Counted from the stretch's first letter, positions 16,088 through 24,964 are shown. The stretch: 36,515 nt of DNA from Desulfotomaculaceae bacterium (GCA_028709235.1 JAQVXL010000020.1:1-36515); one strand, 5' to 3'. The notes: generated from the letters alone by a model not told the origin. Program-made: numbers and translations.

Positions 16088-17536
16088 CTATTCTACCACA
16101 ATTTTAATTGTTTTTAATGTAGGATCGGACGGCCCCTGGCAGGCCAGTCCTAACCTGCTTACCAAAAGCAGATATTCATATATTTCACCGGTTATTTCTT
16201 CTCCCGGATTCAGCACGGGGATGCCGGGCGGGTAAACCGCCACAACTTCTGCGCTTATTTCCCCCCTGGCGCCCGCCAGGGGCACTTTTCTTGACCGGGC
16301 AAACCAGGCGTCACGCGGTTTCATGATCCTTTTATATAATGATGGCGCCGCGGGCTGCGGCGGCAACACCGACAGTTTATCCCTGGCGGCAATGTCCTGC
16401 AGCGCTCCCACCAGCCTGTCACAGTCTTCTGGGGTAGTGCCCGTGGATATAAAAGCCACTATATTATAGAAATCCGCCATTTCAACAAAAACCTGGTAAC
16501 GCGCAGCCAGCAGCTGGCTGACCTGGTAGCCAGTCAGCCCCAAGTCCCGCACTGAAATCACCAGTTTTGAGGAATCCAGGGCGCAGTTCTCCCCGGGCAG
16601 GCAGTCAGCGGTTAAAATACGCAAATTTCCGCTCCCGGCCAGCTTGGCCCGCACACTTTGCGCCAGGCAGAGTACTCTCTCCATCAGCTCACCGCCCTGC
16701 AGCGACAGTCGGCGCCGGGCCAGGTCCAGCGAAGCCATCAGAAGATAAGAAGGGCTGGTGGTCTGCAGCAGGCGCAGGGCTGCGGCGACGGCATCAGTAT
16801 CCACGAGAGCGCCCTGCAGGTGCAGCACGGCGCTCTGCCCCAGTGAGCCGCCCAGTTTATGGGTGCTCTGGACTGAGGCGTCAGCCCCGGCCTCCATAGC
16901 GTCCCGGGGCAAATCACGGTGAAAACGCAGGTGCGCGCCATGCGCTTCATCTACCAGTACTGGAATACCCGCTGCATGGGCAGCCCCGGCCATACCGCCC
17001 AGATCCCCCGTCACCCCGTAATAATTGGGCCGCACCGCCAGTACCGCCGCGGCTTCCGGGCTAGCGGCCAGCGCCTGCCGGATCACTGCAGGCGTTACAC
17101 CGCAGTCAACTTCGAAACCAGGAATAATATCAGGTAAAACATAAACCGGGTCAGCGCCGGAAAGGACCAGGCCGCCCAGCACTGAGCGGTGAGCGTTTCT
17201 GGATATAATCACTTTCTTCTGCCGCACCAGCGCGGTAATCAAGGCCTGGATCCCCACTGTTGTACCGTTAACAATAAAAAAGCTCCTGTCAGAACCGTAA
17301 ACCTTTGCCGCCAGTTCCTGGGCTGCGGCTATCGGTCCGGTGGGGTTGTGCAGGTCATCAAGCCCAGGCAATTCGGTCAGGTCTAAAGCGCATAAGGATT
17401 GTCCCCCAGGTGTGGCTAATTCAGGCGGCAGTCCCCGGCCCTGTCCGTGGCAGGGGATATGAAAACCAGCCGGGTTTTGCCGGGCGTGTTTTATTAGAGC
17501 TGCAAAAAGCGGGGCACTGCGCTGGTCGTTAAGCAA
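16088..17536 (-). CDS. Orn/Lys/Arg decarboxylase-family PLP enzyme (YaaO-like)
   Basis: Fold-type I PLP enzyme of 482 residues in the Orn/Lys/Arg decarboxylase class. The N-terminus has FHIPCHGQGRGLPPE; the active-site region has LVDEAHGAHLRFH and STHKLGGSLGQSA, whose Lys should bind PLP. The C-terminal decarboxylase domain (YPPGIPVLNPGEEIT) is present. Amino-acid substrate cannot be told from the sequence; arginine or lysine decarboxylation toward polyamines is the family expectation. TTG start at 17536 follows a GGGGG tract. Its place upstream of tmk equals B. subtilis yaaO. Confidence 0.88.
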   Translation of the reverse strand: MLNDQRSAPLFAALIKHARQNPAGFHIPCHGQGRGLPPELATPGGQSLCALDLTELPGLDDLHNPTGPIAAAQELAAKVYGSDRSFFIVNGTTVGIQALITALVRQKKVIISRNAHRSVLGGLVLSGADPVYVLPDIIPGFEVDCGVTPAVIRQALAASPEAAAVLAVRPNYYGVTGDLGGMAGAAHAAGIPVLVDEAHGAHLRFHRDLPRDAMEAGADASVQSTHKLGGSLGQSAVLHLQGALVDTDAVAAALRLLQTTSPSYLLMASLDLARRRLSLQGGELMERVLCLAQSVRAKLAGSGNLRILTADCLPGENCALDSSKLVISVRDLGLTGYQVSQLLAARYQVFVEMADFYNIVAFISTGTTPEDCDRLVGALQDIAARDKLSVLPPQPAAPSLYKRIMKPRDAWFARSRKVPLAGARGEISAEVVAVYPPGIPVLNPGEEITGEIYEYLLLVSRLGLACQGPSDPTLKTIKIVVE

Positions 17537-17709
17537 AAAATAACCCCCGGAAAAATTTTATAAACAATACAATTAATGTTGATCCTTAATTTTATCATAA
17601 CATGCTTGACATTACCAATTACATCCTCCAATATTCCCATCAGTCTAACATTATAGATGTCGGATTAGCGGCTAAAATAACTAAAATATTTTTTTGTAGG
17701 AGGATTAAT

Positions 17710-17964
17710 GTGACGAAAGATAAGGTGTGGCAAGTGGACGAAAAGGAGCTGTCAAAAAAATACCGGACTAATGTGGGCAGGTTGATCAGGGCGTGGAAAC
17801 ACGGTATTCCAGACCAGGAAATCACTGCTAAAACCGGTATAGCGCCTGCGACACTCCACCTGATTAAACAGGATATTGAACTAACGCACCGGCATATCCG
17901 GCTGGCCCAAAAAAAATTAAAGCTGGCAAATGAGTCAGCCAGCCTGGGACCAGATTTTTTTTAA
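17710..17964 (+). CDS. Small helix-turn-helix protein, unassigned
   Basis: Protein of 84 residues that I cannot name. GTG at 17710 has a perfect AGGAGG 6 bases upstream; the open frame runs further back to 17602 but without a ribosome binding site, and that part is AT-rich. The central stretch NVGRLIRAWKHGIPDQEITAKTGIAPATLHLIKQDIEL is a plausible helix-turn-helix, followed by a basic helix (HRHIRLAQKKLKLA). It runs divergently from the decarboxylase gene and its 3' end overlaps gin by 30 bases tail to tail. A small DNA-binding regulator is likely. Confidence 0.6.
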   Translation: MTKDKVWQVDEKELSKKYRTNVGRLIRAWKHGIPDQEITAKTGIAPATLHLIKQDIELTHRHIRLAQKKLKLANESASLGPDFF

Positions 17965-18123
17965 TTTTTTTATATATATCTGATAAATGGGATCATCTAT
18001 GGCAATTGATATTATTTTCTCCTCACAGTCCCGACATATATGGCATCCTCTCACGTAAAGGCCCTGCTTGCCGTCCAGACAGGACCGCCGGCACAAGATG
18101 CAGTCTTGCGATTCAGCAGCCAT
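17935..18123 (-). CDS. csfB: Anti-sigma factor Gin (CsfB), inhibitor of sigma-G
   Basis: Protein of 62 residues that matches Gin/CsfB: CILC near the N-terminus (C8, C11), GLYVRGCHICRDCE (C27, C30, C33), then IISIAIDDPIYQIYIKKLKKIW, closely paralleling the Bacillus DPDYAFYVKKLK tail. In Bacillus this zinc protein binds sigma-G (and sigma-E) to prevent untimely activity in sporulation. Its location next to the yaaO-tmk segment is also as in Bacillus. The start ATG at 18123 has only a weak GGCGGTG upstream. The 3' end overlaps the convergent HTH gene. Confidence 0.88.
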   Translation of the reverse strand: MAAESQDCILCRRSCLDGKQGLYVRGCHICRDCEEKIISIAIDDPIYQIYIKKLKKIWSQAG

Positions 18124-18217
18124 TTGCTTTTCACCGCCCGTATTAATATTACTGTATTATAAAAATATGCATTGAACCGGAGTTTGGTGAAAAACGCCCT
18201 CTGGCAAAATAAACAAG

Positions 18218-18472
18218 TTAGTGTTTTAGCTTTTTCCTCTTATCTATCCTAATGGCACAATCGGGGCAAACGTTCTGACAGATCCCACAGGCGATACACC
18301 TATTGTCGGCCTCCACCGCAGGGGTGCCGTAAACCCCCAAAACATCGCTCCAATCAATACAGTCAACCGGACATTTCTCAACGCAAAGGCCGCAACCTTT
18401 ACAAAGACCGGGGAATAAGGTCCAAAAACCTTTTTCCAGCTCCAGCGTCTTGCCTTTAAACTGCAGTGACAT
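18218..18472 (-). CDS. korD: 2-oxoacid:ferredoxin oxidoreductase, delta (ferredoxin) subunit
   Basis: Ferredoxin-like subunit of 84 residues with two [4Fe-4S] motifs, CKGCGLCVEKCPVDC (about 21-35) and CIACGICQNVCPDC (about 62-75). It passes electrons from the TPP-containing core to ferredoxin. The ATG overlaps the gamma-subunit stop as TAATG, and GGAGG lies within the gamma gene. It is the last gene of the five-gene minus-strand operon. Confidence 0.92.
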   Translation of the reverse strand: MSLQFKGKTLELEKGFWTLFPGLCKGCGLCVEKCPVDCIDWSDVLGVYGTPAVEADNRCIACGICQNVCPDCAIRIDKRKKLKH

Positions 18473-19053
18473 TAGTTTAAGCCTCCTCCCATCCCGCCGC
18501 GGCCCAATTCCATGCCGCGCTCCAGCGCTCTGAAGTTTAATTCCCGCAGCTGCGGTCGTTTTTCAAATTTGTAACCTAATTTTTTTTCCAAAGCAGTCTT
18601 GGCCCTGTCCAAAGGAATAATCCCGGTAGCACCGATTAGCGCTCCCATTATTACCATGTTATAAACCCGCGGCTGAAATTCTTTTTTTGCTACCTCCATG
18701 GCTGGTACCGGCATAACTCTGGCAGCGTTCCTGGGCAGGTCATCCGCCACGCCCTCCATTGCACTGTCGTAAATAAAGGTGGTTTCCGGTCCGGCGTATG
18801 GTGCTATACGGCGTACCGCACGGTCGCTTAGAGCCGCTACAACATCACCCCGGAGAAATTTGGGTGAGCCTATAGCATGATCGCCGATCTGCAGAAAAGC
18901 AACTGAGACACCGCCCCTTTGCTCTACCCCAAAACTCGGGATGTAAAGAGCCTGCCGGCCCTCTTCATTAGCGGCCTCGGCTAGAATCTCAGCTATGGCC
19001 TGGACCCCCTGGCCGCCTTCACCGGCCAAAACCATCCGTGTAGTTTCAGGCAT
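18472..19053 (-). CDS. korC: 2-oxoacid:ferredoxin oxidoreductase, gamma subunit
   Basis: Gamma subunit of about 193 residues with the family signature VLAGEGGQGVQAIAEILAEAA, the SFGVEQRGGVSVAFLQIG strand and the NMVIMGALIGATG stretch. The ATG at 19053 is chosen (AAGGAGG upstream, protein begins MPETTRMVLAGEGG); the open frame continues upstream through the end of the beta gene, so the longer version is an artefact. It overlaps the beta gene by 8 bases and is followed by the delta gene with a 1-base overlap. Confidence 0.92.
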   Translation of the reverse strand: MPETTRMVLAGEGGQGVQAIAEILAEAANEEGRQALYIPSFGVEQRGGVSVAFLQIGDHAIGSPKFLRGDVVAALSDRAVRRIAPYAGPETTFIYDSAMEGVADDLPRNAARVMPVPAMEVAKKEFQPRVYNMVIMGALIGATGIIPLDRAKTALEKKLGYKFEKRPQLRELNFRALERGMELGRGGMGGGLN

Positions 19054-19807
19054 CTGCCGTAGCCTCCTTTTGCCCCGGGACTTTAATTTCTCCTCTTTCA
19101 AAGTACCCGGCCATGTCTTTTTCAATGAACTCCCATGTCCCGGCCGCATCGGTCCGCCAGTTGGTGGGGCAGGCTGAAAGCGCTTCGACAAAGGAGAAAC
19201 CATGACCATCAATCTGGTTTTTTAAGGCCTTTTTTAAAAAACCGGTTAACTGCGCCAGGTGAGAAATGCTGCCCCTGGCTACATATGCTCCATCCGCCGC
19301 AATAGCAGAAATCATTTCCGCTCCCTGGAACGGCATTCCTGTGGCGCCGGGATCCCGGCCGTAGGGGGAAGTTTCTGTTTTTTGGCCCGGCAGTGTGGTA
19401 GGAGCCAACTGGCCGCCGGTCATGGCATATTGGGTATTATTTGCGACAATAACCGTTATTTTTTCATTGCGCATGGCTGCACCAACCAAGTGCTGGACGC
19501 CAATTGAGTATCCCCCACCGTCACCCATATAAGCTATGCAGAGCAACTCCGGCCTGGCTCTCTTAATACCGGTCATAACCGGGGTCGTGCGTCCATGGTG
19601 AGCCTGCACTGTATCAAGGTTAAAAAAGTCCCAGGAAAGCAGGGAGCAGCCGATATCACACCCATAGATAACCCTGGACTGGATTTCAAGTTCGTCAATG
19701 GCCTTTCCCAGGCATTTTAAAATCAACCCGTGGCCGCAACCCGGACAAAATTTATGCGGTTTGTTATCAACCCGCCACGATTTTGGCATTACAGGCGCAA
19801 TTTGCAT
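19046..19807 (-). CDS. korB: 2-oxoacid:ferredoxin oxidoreductase, beta (TPP-binding) subunit
   Basis: Subunit of about 253 residues holding thiamine diphosphate. It shows HKFCPGCGHGLILK at the N-terminus, the TPP/Mg motif GDGGGYSIGVQHLVGAAMRN with VIVANNTQYAMTGGQLAPTT after it, and a C-terminal LSACPTNW segment. ATG at 19807 is preferred because GGGGGG stands in front of it; a start 10 codons earlier has no ribosome binding site. The substrate (2-oxoglutarate or branched-chain 2-oxoacid) cannot be settled by eye. Confidence 0.93.
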   Translation of the reverse strand: MQIAPVMPKSWRVDNKPHKFCPGCGHGLILKCLGKAIDELEIQSRVIYGCDIGCSLLSWDFFNLDTVQAHHGRTTPVMTGIKRARPELLCIAYMGDGGGYSIGVQHLVGAAMRNEKITVIVANNTQYAMTGGQLAPTTLPGQKTETSPYGRDPGATGMPFQGAEMISAIAADGAYVARGSISHLAQLTGFLKKALKNQIDGHGFSFVEALSACPTNWRTDAAGTWEFIEKDMAGYFERGEIKVPGQKEATADA

Positions 19808-19840
19808 TGTAACCCCCCATATTCCTGTGCTAATCATTCT

Positions 19841-20935
19841 TTATTGGCTATGCAATATTTCCTTTGCTTTTTCTTCAACTTCCTCGGCGGCGATGCCGAC
19901 ACCAGGCTTAAACATAGTATGTATTTCGCAGGGGGCGCCACAGGCTGTCTCTTTCAGCAGCCTGGCCATTTGTCCGTAAGCAGACTCAACCACCAGAATC
20001 TTTTTCACCCCGGCCACCAGGTCCTTTATTTGGGCAGCCGGCAGCGGCCGCAGCGTGACCGGCCGGAAACCGCCTACCCGCAAACCCTGTTCACGCAGGT
20101 TGCTGACAGCTTCCCCGACCGCCCGGAAAACAATGCCGTGAGCGATAATCACCAGCTCCGCCCCTTCTGTATGCATAGACTCATATTCCGCTATTTCGGC
20201 GGAAATTTTTTCAAAGTCTCTGATATCACTCATCAATTTTTCATAGAGCTCTTCTTCCAGGTTATAGGTGTTCCTGTACTGGGCCGGAGGCCTGTCCTGG
20301 CCGGGTTTTCCTTCCCTGCCCACATAGGGCTCCGGCTCCAGCAGGGTGATCCCCCGCTTTTCTGGCTCATAAATTGTCAGCGGTTCACGCATTTTAGCCT
20401 GGTAGCCGTCCCCCAGCACAAAGGCGGGAAAACGGTATTTCCAGGCTGAGTTAAAAGCTTTAATCGTGTAGTCATAAAGATCCTGGTGCCCCGCCGTGGA
20501 GTAAACCACTCTCATTCCTTCTCCGTTGCCGCCCATTGTTGTAAGGGCTACTTCCTGCTGGGAGTAAATCACCGTTGCGGTAGAAGGGCCGCCTCTCTGC
20601 TGCACCACTGTTACGGTAGGCAATCTCATCATTTCAACCATAGCCATGGGCTCCTGCATCAATACACTGCCGCTGCCCGCTGTTGCTGTAAAAGCCTTGC
20701 GCCCCGCCATCACTCCGCCGGCAGTGGCAAAACCGGCGGATAGCTCATCTTCCGTCTGCAGGAAATTCTTTCCGTATCTAGGAGCAAGCCTGCTCCAGTA
20801 ATGCATAACCTCGTTTTGCGGCGTAATTGGATAGCCGTACATAATATCCGCCCCGGCAGCCAGCGCCGCCCAGGCCACCACTTCATTTCCGGTCATAAAT
20901 ACCCTTTTTTCCTCTATAACAAGTTCCTCTGACAT
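19841..20935 (-). CDS. korA: 2-oxoacid:ferredoxin oxidoreductase, alpha subunit (KorA/VorB type)
   Basis: Alpha subunit of 364 residues. Features are the N-terminal GNEVVAWAALAAGADIMYGYPITPQNEVMHYW segment, the FTATAGSGSVLMQEPMAM stretch, TVTVVQQRGGPSTAT, and the C-terminal domain II with FRPVTLRPLPAAQIKDLV and ILVVESAYGQMARLL. The alpha-beta-gamma-delta set catalyses reversible CoA-dependent oxidative decarboxylation of a 2-oxoacid with ferredoxin. Such alpha subunits are annotated either as 2-oxoglutarate (KorA) or 3-methyl-2-oxobutanoate (VorB) enzymes; I cannot separate these. ATG at 20935 has GGAGGAGG upstream. Confidence 0.92.
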   Translation of the reverse strand: MSEELVIEEKRVFMTGNEVVAWAALAAGADIMYGYPITPQNEVMHYWSRLAPRYGKNFLQTEDELSAGFATAGGVMAGRKAFTATAGSGSVLMQEPMAMVEMMRLPTVTVVQQRGGPSTATVIYSQQEVALTTMGGNGEGMRVVYSTAGHQDLYDYTIKAFNSAWKYRFPAFVLGDGYQAKMREPLTIYEPEKRGITLLEPEPYVGREGKPGQDRPPAQYRNTYNLEEELYEKLMSDIRDFEKISAEIAEYESMHTEGAELVIIAHGIVFRAVGEAVSNLREQGLRVGGFRPVTLRPLPAAQIKDLVAGVKKILVVESAYGQMARLLKETACGAPCEIHTMFKPGVGIAAEEVEEKAKEILHSQ

Positions 20936-20953
20936 TCAATCCCTCCTCCAGCA

Positions 20954-21619
20954 TTACCAGAACGCTTTTGGCATAAATCTTTGCAGGGGGCGAACCGGGT
21001 TGCCCATACAATCTGCCGGACCTATTATTTCGGCAAGTTTTGTGTCAGCCAGGGTGGCCACCACCGGCAAGCCAAGCATAGCCGCAGCTTCAGTCACTAT
21101 CCTGGCTCCGGCCTGCACCAATTCCACAGTAGTTTCCCCCGCCAGGTGAGTGTTGTTGACCAAACCGTCCACCCGCCCCATGGCGCTGACTTCCGCCACA
21201 ATATCTTTGACACTGGCCGTCATCGGCCGAGATACATTTATCACCGCAAAAATCTTTAGATCCGGATCTCGCACAGCGCCCTCCAACAGGTTCAGGGTCC
21301 TGGCTCCCTCCACCCCGTAACCGATATCCAGGATAATATCTCCCTCGCGCCTCAGCGCCCAGCGCGCCGCCGGTTTGATCACCGTGCCGGCCTCGCCCAG
21401 CCCCAGGGTTTCTTCGGTTTTCCAGGCGATCACATCCAGCCCCAGGCTGGACAGTTCTTTTTGCAGGGGGCGCAGGGTGTAAAATGGCTCAACCAGGTCT
21501 AAATCAACCAGGTTAACCTTCCTGCCCTGCCGGGTCAGTTCCAGGGCCCGATTGATGGCGCTTTCACTTTTGCCCGAGGCATATTCACCTATATAAGCTT
21601 CCACGATCCGGTCTGTCAT
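20954..21619 (-). CDS. P-loop NTPase associated with the 2-oxoacid oxidoreductase operon
   Basis: Protein of 221 residues with a Walker A-like GEYASGKSES at about 11-20, a DLDLVEPFYTLRP segment, and the Walker B-like strand DIILDIGYGVEGA. A guanine-type element may be VNNTHLAGET. The fold resembles CobQ/ParA-type or nucleotide kinases, but I cannot place it in a named family. It is the first gene of the operon, 18 bases before the alpha subunit, so a role in maturation, cofactor loading or regulation of the oxidoreductase is likely but inferred. ATG at 21619 with a weak GGGAGA site. Confidence 0.72.
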   Translation of the reverse strand: MTDRIVEAYIGEYASGKSESAINRALELTRQGRKVNLVDLDLVEPFYTLRPLQKELSSLGLDVIAWKTEETLGLGEAGTVIKPAARWALRREGDIILDIGYGVEGARTLNLLEGAVRDPDLKIFAVINVSRPMTASVKDIVAEVSAMGRVDGLVNNTHLAGETTVELVQAGARIVTEAAAMLGLPVVATLADTKLAEIIGPADCMGNPVRPLQRFMPKAFW

Positions 21620-21748
21620 TAGTATGCTTGTCTCCCTATTTTTTAAGCATAAACCCCTTGAAAAAGCAAAAAAGCAGGTTGGTAAGATGGATGAGCATCA
21701 TCACTCTTCCTTCTATACTTCTCCCTGCTTCCTGTTATTATTCTTAGC

Positions 21749-21760
21749 GCCTGATCAGGC
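21749..21760. repeat. Perfect 12-bp palindrome in the bofA-oxidoreductase gap
   Basis: GCCTGATCAGGC lies in the 224-base gap upstream of the P-loop gene on the minus strand. It could be an operator for the oxidoreductase operon. I found no confident promoter beside it and nothing else in this gap. Confidence 0.4.
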
Positions 21761-21843
21761 CAATGGGCTCAATACCAGAAGGTATCAATGGTTAATTAAC
21801 ACTTAATCAAAAGGTATACTCTCTCTCCAACCTGGTATTTTTA

Positions 21844-22116
21844 TCAACCCATAAAAAAACAGTTTAGCAGCACCAGGAGCACCACGCCAGGCAGTTGAAG
21901 CAGGCCTGCTGTCAGTATTGTGGCGGGGTTGATGGCGATATGAAAACCGAACTGACCGAACAGCGCGTTGATTGCCGCCAGCAGCACAAGCCCCAGCAAA
22001 GCCCAGGCAGCCAGGCGAATAAGAAACCGCAGCGGGCGAAATATAGCAGACCCGACCAGATAAAGTCCAAAAAGCCCGGCAACCGCAACAATAACTAATT
22101 TCCATTCCAAGGCCAA
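21844..22116 (-). CDS. bofA: BofA family, pro-sigma-K processing inhibitor
   Basis: Integral membrane protein of 90 residues with two to three hydrophobic helices (VIVAVAGLFGLYLVGSAIF, LIRLAAWALLGLVLLAAI and LLQLPGVVLLVLLNCFF) and the BofA motif INPATILTAGLLQLPGV. In Bacillus BofA holds the SpoIVFB protease inactive in the outer forespore membrane until the sigma-K checkpoint is met. The start is TTG at 22116, closely preceded by GGGGAGG. It lies after recR, as in Bacillus but without yaaL. Confidence 0.9.
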   Translation of the reverse strand: MALEWKLVIVAVAGLFGLYLVGSAIFRPLRFLIRLAAWALLGLVLLAAINALFGQFGFHIAINPATILTAGLLQLPGVVLLVLLNCFFMG

Positions 22117-22162
22117 GGCACCTCCCCTTAAACCATTATATGGCCCCGGATGAAAAATATTC

Positions 22163-22765
22163 CTATTTCATTTCCCTCCTGCCTTCCAGCGCTTTGCTGA
22201 GGGTCATCTCATCTGTATACTCCAGGTCAGCGCCCACAGGAAGCCCGTGGGCTAATCTGGTCACGGTAATGCCCAGGGGCTTAATCAGGCCGGCCAGGTA
22301 GAGGGCTGTCGCATCCCCTTCCACGTTAGGATTGGTGGCCAGGATAATCTCTTTTACAGAACCGCTTTCCAGGCGTCTGATCAATTCTTTGATGCGCAGC
22401 TGCTCCGGCCCCACACCGTCCATCGGCGAGATGGCCCCGTGCAGTACATGATACAGGCCTTTAAAGCTCCTGGCCTTCTCCATCGCCACAATGTCCCTGG
22501 GGCGTTCCACCACGCAGATGACGTCGGCGCGGCGCCGCCCGTCACTGCAGACAAAACAGCGGTCGCTGTCAGTAAAATTACCGCACACCTGGCAGTGGCG
22601 GACTGTCCGCCGCGCTTCCGCAATAGCCCCGGCCAGGTCCTCAGCTACCTCCAGCGGCGCTACCAGCAGGTGAAAAGCCAGGCGCTGAGCTGTTTTGGGG
22701 CCGATACCAGGAAGTTTGGACAACTGGTCGATCAGCCGGGCCACCGTTTTGGCATAATAGTTCAT
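22163..22765 (-). CDS. recR: Recombination mediator RecR
   Basis: Forms a ring clamp with RecO/RecF to load RecA at gaps. The 200-residue protein shows the helix-hairpin-helix [20 protein letters not shown], the four-cysteine zinc motif [16 protein letters not shown] (about 58-73), the Toprim domain start [15 protein letters not shown], and the Walker-B-like C-terminus [18 protein letters not shown]. It begins 1 base after the ebfC stop codon, indicating coupling in the dnaX-ebfC-recR unit. Confidence 0.97.
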   Translation of the reverse strand: MNYYAKTVARLIDQLSKLPGIGPKTAQRLAFHLLVAPLEVAEDLAGAIAEARRTVRHCQVCGNFTDSDRCFVCSDGRRRADVICVVERPRDIVAMEKARSFKGLYHVLHGAISPMDGVGPEQLRIKELIRRLESGSVKEIILATNPNVEGDATALYLAGLIKPLGITVTRLAHGLPVGADLEYTDEMTLSKALEGRREMK

Positions 22766-22766
22766 T

Positions 22767-23084
22767 TTAAAACATACCGGGTATTTTCAGACCACCAGTA
22801 ATCTTGCCCATTTCCTGGGATACCATATCCTGCGCTTGCCGCAAGGCCTCGTTAACCGCGGCGGTAATCAGATCCTGCAACATTTCCACATCTTCCGGGT
22901 CCACCGCTTCCGGTTTGATTTCTATTGAAATAATTTCATTTTTCCCGTTGGCAATTACTTTCACCACCCCGCCTCCGGCGGTGCTTTCCACCCTGCGCTC
23001 ACCCAACTCCTCCTGCAGCTTCGCCATTTCTTGCTGCATTTTCTGGACCTGTTTCATCATTTTGTTCATATTGGCGCCCATCAT
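22767..23084 (-). CDS. ebfC: YbaB/EbfC nucleoid-associated protein
   Basis: Small DNA-binding protein of 105 residues. It opens with the Met/Gln/Lys-rich helix [22 protein letters not shown], followed by the beta segment ([17 protein letters not shown]), and ends with helices [21 protein letters not shown] dimeric nucleoid protein role is known for the family. AAAGGGGG precedes ATG. It lies between dnaX and recR, the standard bacterial arrangement. Confidence 0.95.
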   Translation of the reverse strand: MMGANMNKMMKQVQKMQQEMAKLQEELGERRVESTAGGGVVKVIANGKNEIISIEIKPEAVDPEDVEMLQDLITAAVNEALRQAQDMVSQEMGKITGGLKIPGMF

Positions 23085-23105
23085 TTAATTCCCCCTTTAA
23101 TATAG

Positions 23106-24857
23106 TTAAAATAAAGAGCCTTCCTCTTCTTCATCCAGAGTAATTTCCACTCCCCCGAAGCGCCTTTTTACATCCAGCACCTTATCCCCGTGCCCATTTT
23201 TCTGCCCGGGCGTTTCAATTTTGCCGCGGTAAGATTTAAAGGAAACCTGCCATTCTCCCTGAAAAAATCTTTGCAGCAGGCTCTCCAGGTACTTTTTTTG
23301 TTCCGGAAGGTCAGCCATTTCCCTGGCCAGGTCCTCGCCCTCCGGGAACCCGACCACCAAGCTGCTCCCCTGCAGGGCCAACGGCTGTGCCTTGATATAA
23401 TTATAGTAAAGAGGCAGGCGTTCCCGCCGGATCGTATTCATTATCTCTCCCCAGGAATTTTTAACCCGGGCCAGGTCTGTTTCAGCTTCCGGGGAACCAG
23501 GGCCTAAATCTTGCGGGAGCCTGCCCCGGTCTGGGGATATATCGCCAAGCGCCGGCTGATCTGATTTCTCACCTTTTTCAGCAGGTTTCTTTTTGGTTTC
23601 CCCCGATAAGCTTGTTTGCCCAGGCCCGGCAGAGGCGGACTCCCCGCCAGGTTTGCCTGCTGGCGGCGCAGACTTTGGCGCTGCTACGGCCTTTTCCGGT
23701 AAGGACTGGCCCAGCGACTGCAGTTTTTCCTCCACTGCCTCCAGGCGGGCTAATAATGAGGACTCGCCGGTTATCACCCCGGCGCGGCTGGTTTTGACCA
23801 GAGTCAGTTCCAGGATGATCCCAGGCTGGGAGCTCCATTTCATCTCCTGCTCCGCGCCCGCCATAATCTCCACCGCGCGTAGCAGGCCTGCCATAGAAAA
23901 CTCCGCCGCCCTTGCTGTGATCATGTCGGGATCCCCCCAGGCTTCCCGGGCGGCAGAACCCGGCGTTATCTTTTCCAGCAGCAGCGCCCGCAGATATCCA
24001 GCCATTTCCCTGGCAAAAAAGCGCAGGTCCTTTCCCTCAGATGTAAGATCGGCAACCAGGCTCAGGGCCGGGCCTGTTTCACCGGCAGCCAGGTGGCCGG
24101 CCATCCTGTCTAGAGCGTCAAATTTAACTGTTCCGAGAATATTATGCACATCAGCTGCGGTTATTTTTAATTCCCCGAAAGCCGCTCCCTGGTCCAGGAT
24201 ACTAAGAGCGTCACGCAGGCCGCCTTCAGCCGCCCTGGCGATCAACCACAGGGCTTCCTCCTCCACCTCCAGGCCGGCGCCGGCGGCAACCTCGCTCAGC
24301 CGCCTGATGATATCTGCCGGCTCGATACGCCGGAAATCAAAACGCTGACAGCGTGATAATATTGTCAGGGGCACCTTGTGGGGCTCAGTGGTGGCCAGGA
24401 TCAAAACAGCGTGCCGCGGCGGTTCCTCCAGGGTTTTCAAAAGAGCGTTGAAGGCCTCATTCGTAAGCATGTGGACCTCATCGATGATATATACTCTGAA
24501 CCTGGTCACAGCTGGCGCGAACTTTATTTTCTCCCTTAAATCCCTGATCTCGTCAATGCCCCGGTTGGAGGCAGCGTCTATTTCAATAACATCAACGGCC
24601 AGCCCTTCGGTAATACCTTTACAGTTCTCGCAGCGGTTGCACGGTTCAGCGCCGTCCCGCTCCAGGCAGTTTAAAGCTTTGGCCAGCACCTTGGCAGTCG
24701 TGGTTTTGCCCGTGCCGCGAGTGCCGCAAAAAAGATAGGCGTGGCCGGTCCGGCCGGACTCAACCGCGTTTTTCAGCGTCCGGACGATATGTTCCTGTCC
24801 GATGATTTCCCCGAATGTCTGGGGACGCCATTTTCTGTAGAGAGCCAGATAGGTCAT
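23106..24857 (-). CDS. dnaX: DNA polymerase III subunits gamma/tau
   Basis: Clamp-loader ATPase of 583 residues. The AAA+ core has GTRGTGKTTTAK at about 45-56, the zinc module CLERDGAEPCNRCENC, Walker B YIIDEVHML, and sensor LSRCQRFDFRR. Domain III follows, then a Pro/Gly/Ser/Lys-rich linker (about 385-460) and a C-terminal domain probably contacting DnaB or the polymerase. No obvious frameshift-type slippery A6-7/stem was identified, so only tau is assumed. AAAGGAAA precedes ATG. It follows the SRP RNA gene, as in Bacillus. Confidence 0.96.
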   Translation of the reverse strand: MTYLALYRKWRPQTFGEIIGQEHIVRTLKNAVESGRTGHAYLFCGTRGTGKTTTAKVLAKALNCLERDGAEPCNRCENCKGITEGLAVDVIEIDAASNRGIDEIRDLREKIKFAPAVTRFRVYIIDEVHMLTNEAFNALLKTLEEPPRHAVLILATTEPHKVPLTILSRCQRFDFRRIEPADIIRRLSEVAAGAGLEVEEEALWLIARAAEGGLRDALSILDQGAAFGELKITAADVHNILGTVKFDALDRMAGHLAAGETGPALSLVADLTSEGKDLRFFAREMAGYLRALLLEKITPGSAAREAWGDPDMITARAAEFSMAGLLRAVEIMAGAEQEMKWSSQPGIILELTLVKTSRAGVITGESSLLARLEAVEEKLQSLGQSLPEKAVAAPKSAPPAGKPGGESASAGPGQTSLSGETKKKPAEKGEKSDQPALGDISPDRGRLPQDLGPGSPEAETDLARVKNSWGEIMNTIRRERLPLYYNYIKAQPLALQGSSLVVGFPEGEDLAREMADLPEQKKYLESLLQRFFQGEWQVSFKSYRGKIETPGQKNGHGDKVLDVKRRFGGVEITLDEEEEGSLF

Positions 24858-24964
24858 GGAAATTTCCTTTCTTACCTGTCTACGCTATATTTTACCTTTA
24901 TATTTCGTCGATCAATACACATTTCCTGTTAAATAATTTCAACCCGAGTAAAACAATACACAAC

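Noticed and set aside
17602-17709. N-terminal extension of the small HTH protein
   Set aside because: The part before the GTG at 17710 is AT-rich with no ribosome binding site, while GTG has a perfect AGGAGG.
18472-19212. Extended N-terminus of the oxidoreductase gamma subunit
   Set aside because: The extra 53 codons lie inside the beta gene in another frame; AAGGAGG and the family pattern support the ATG at 19053.
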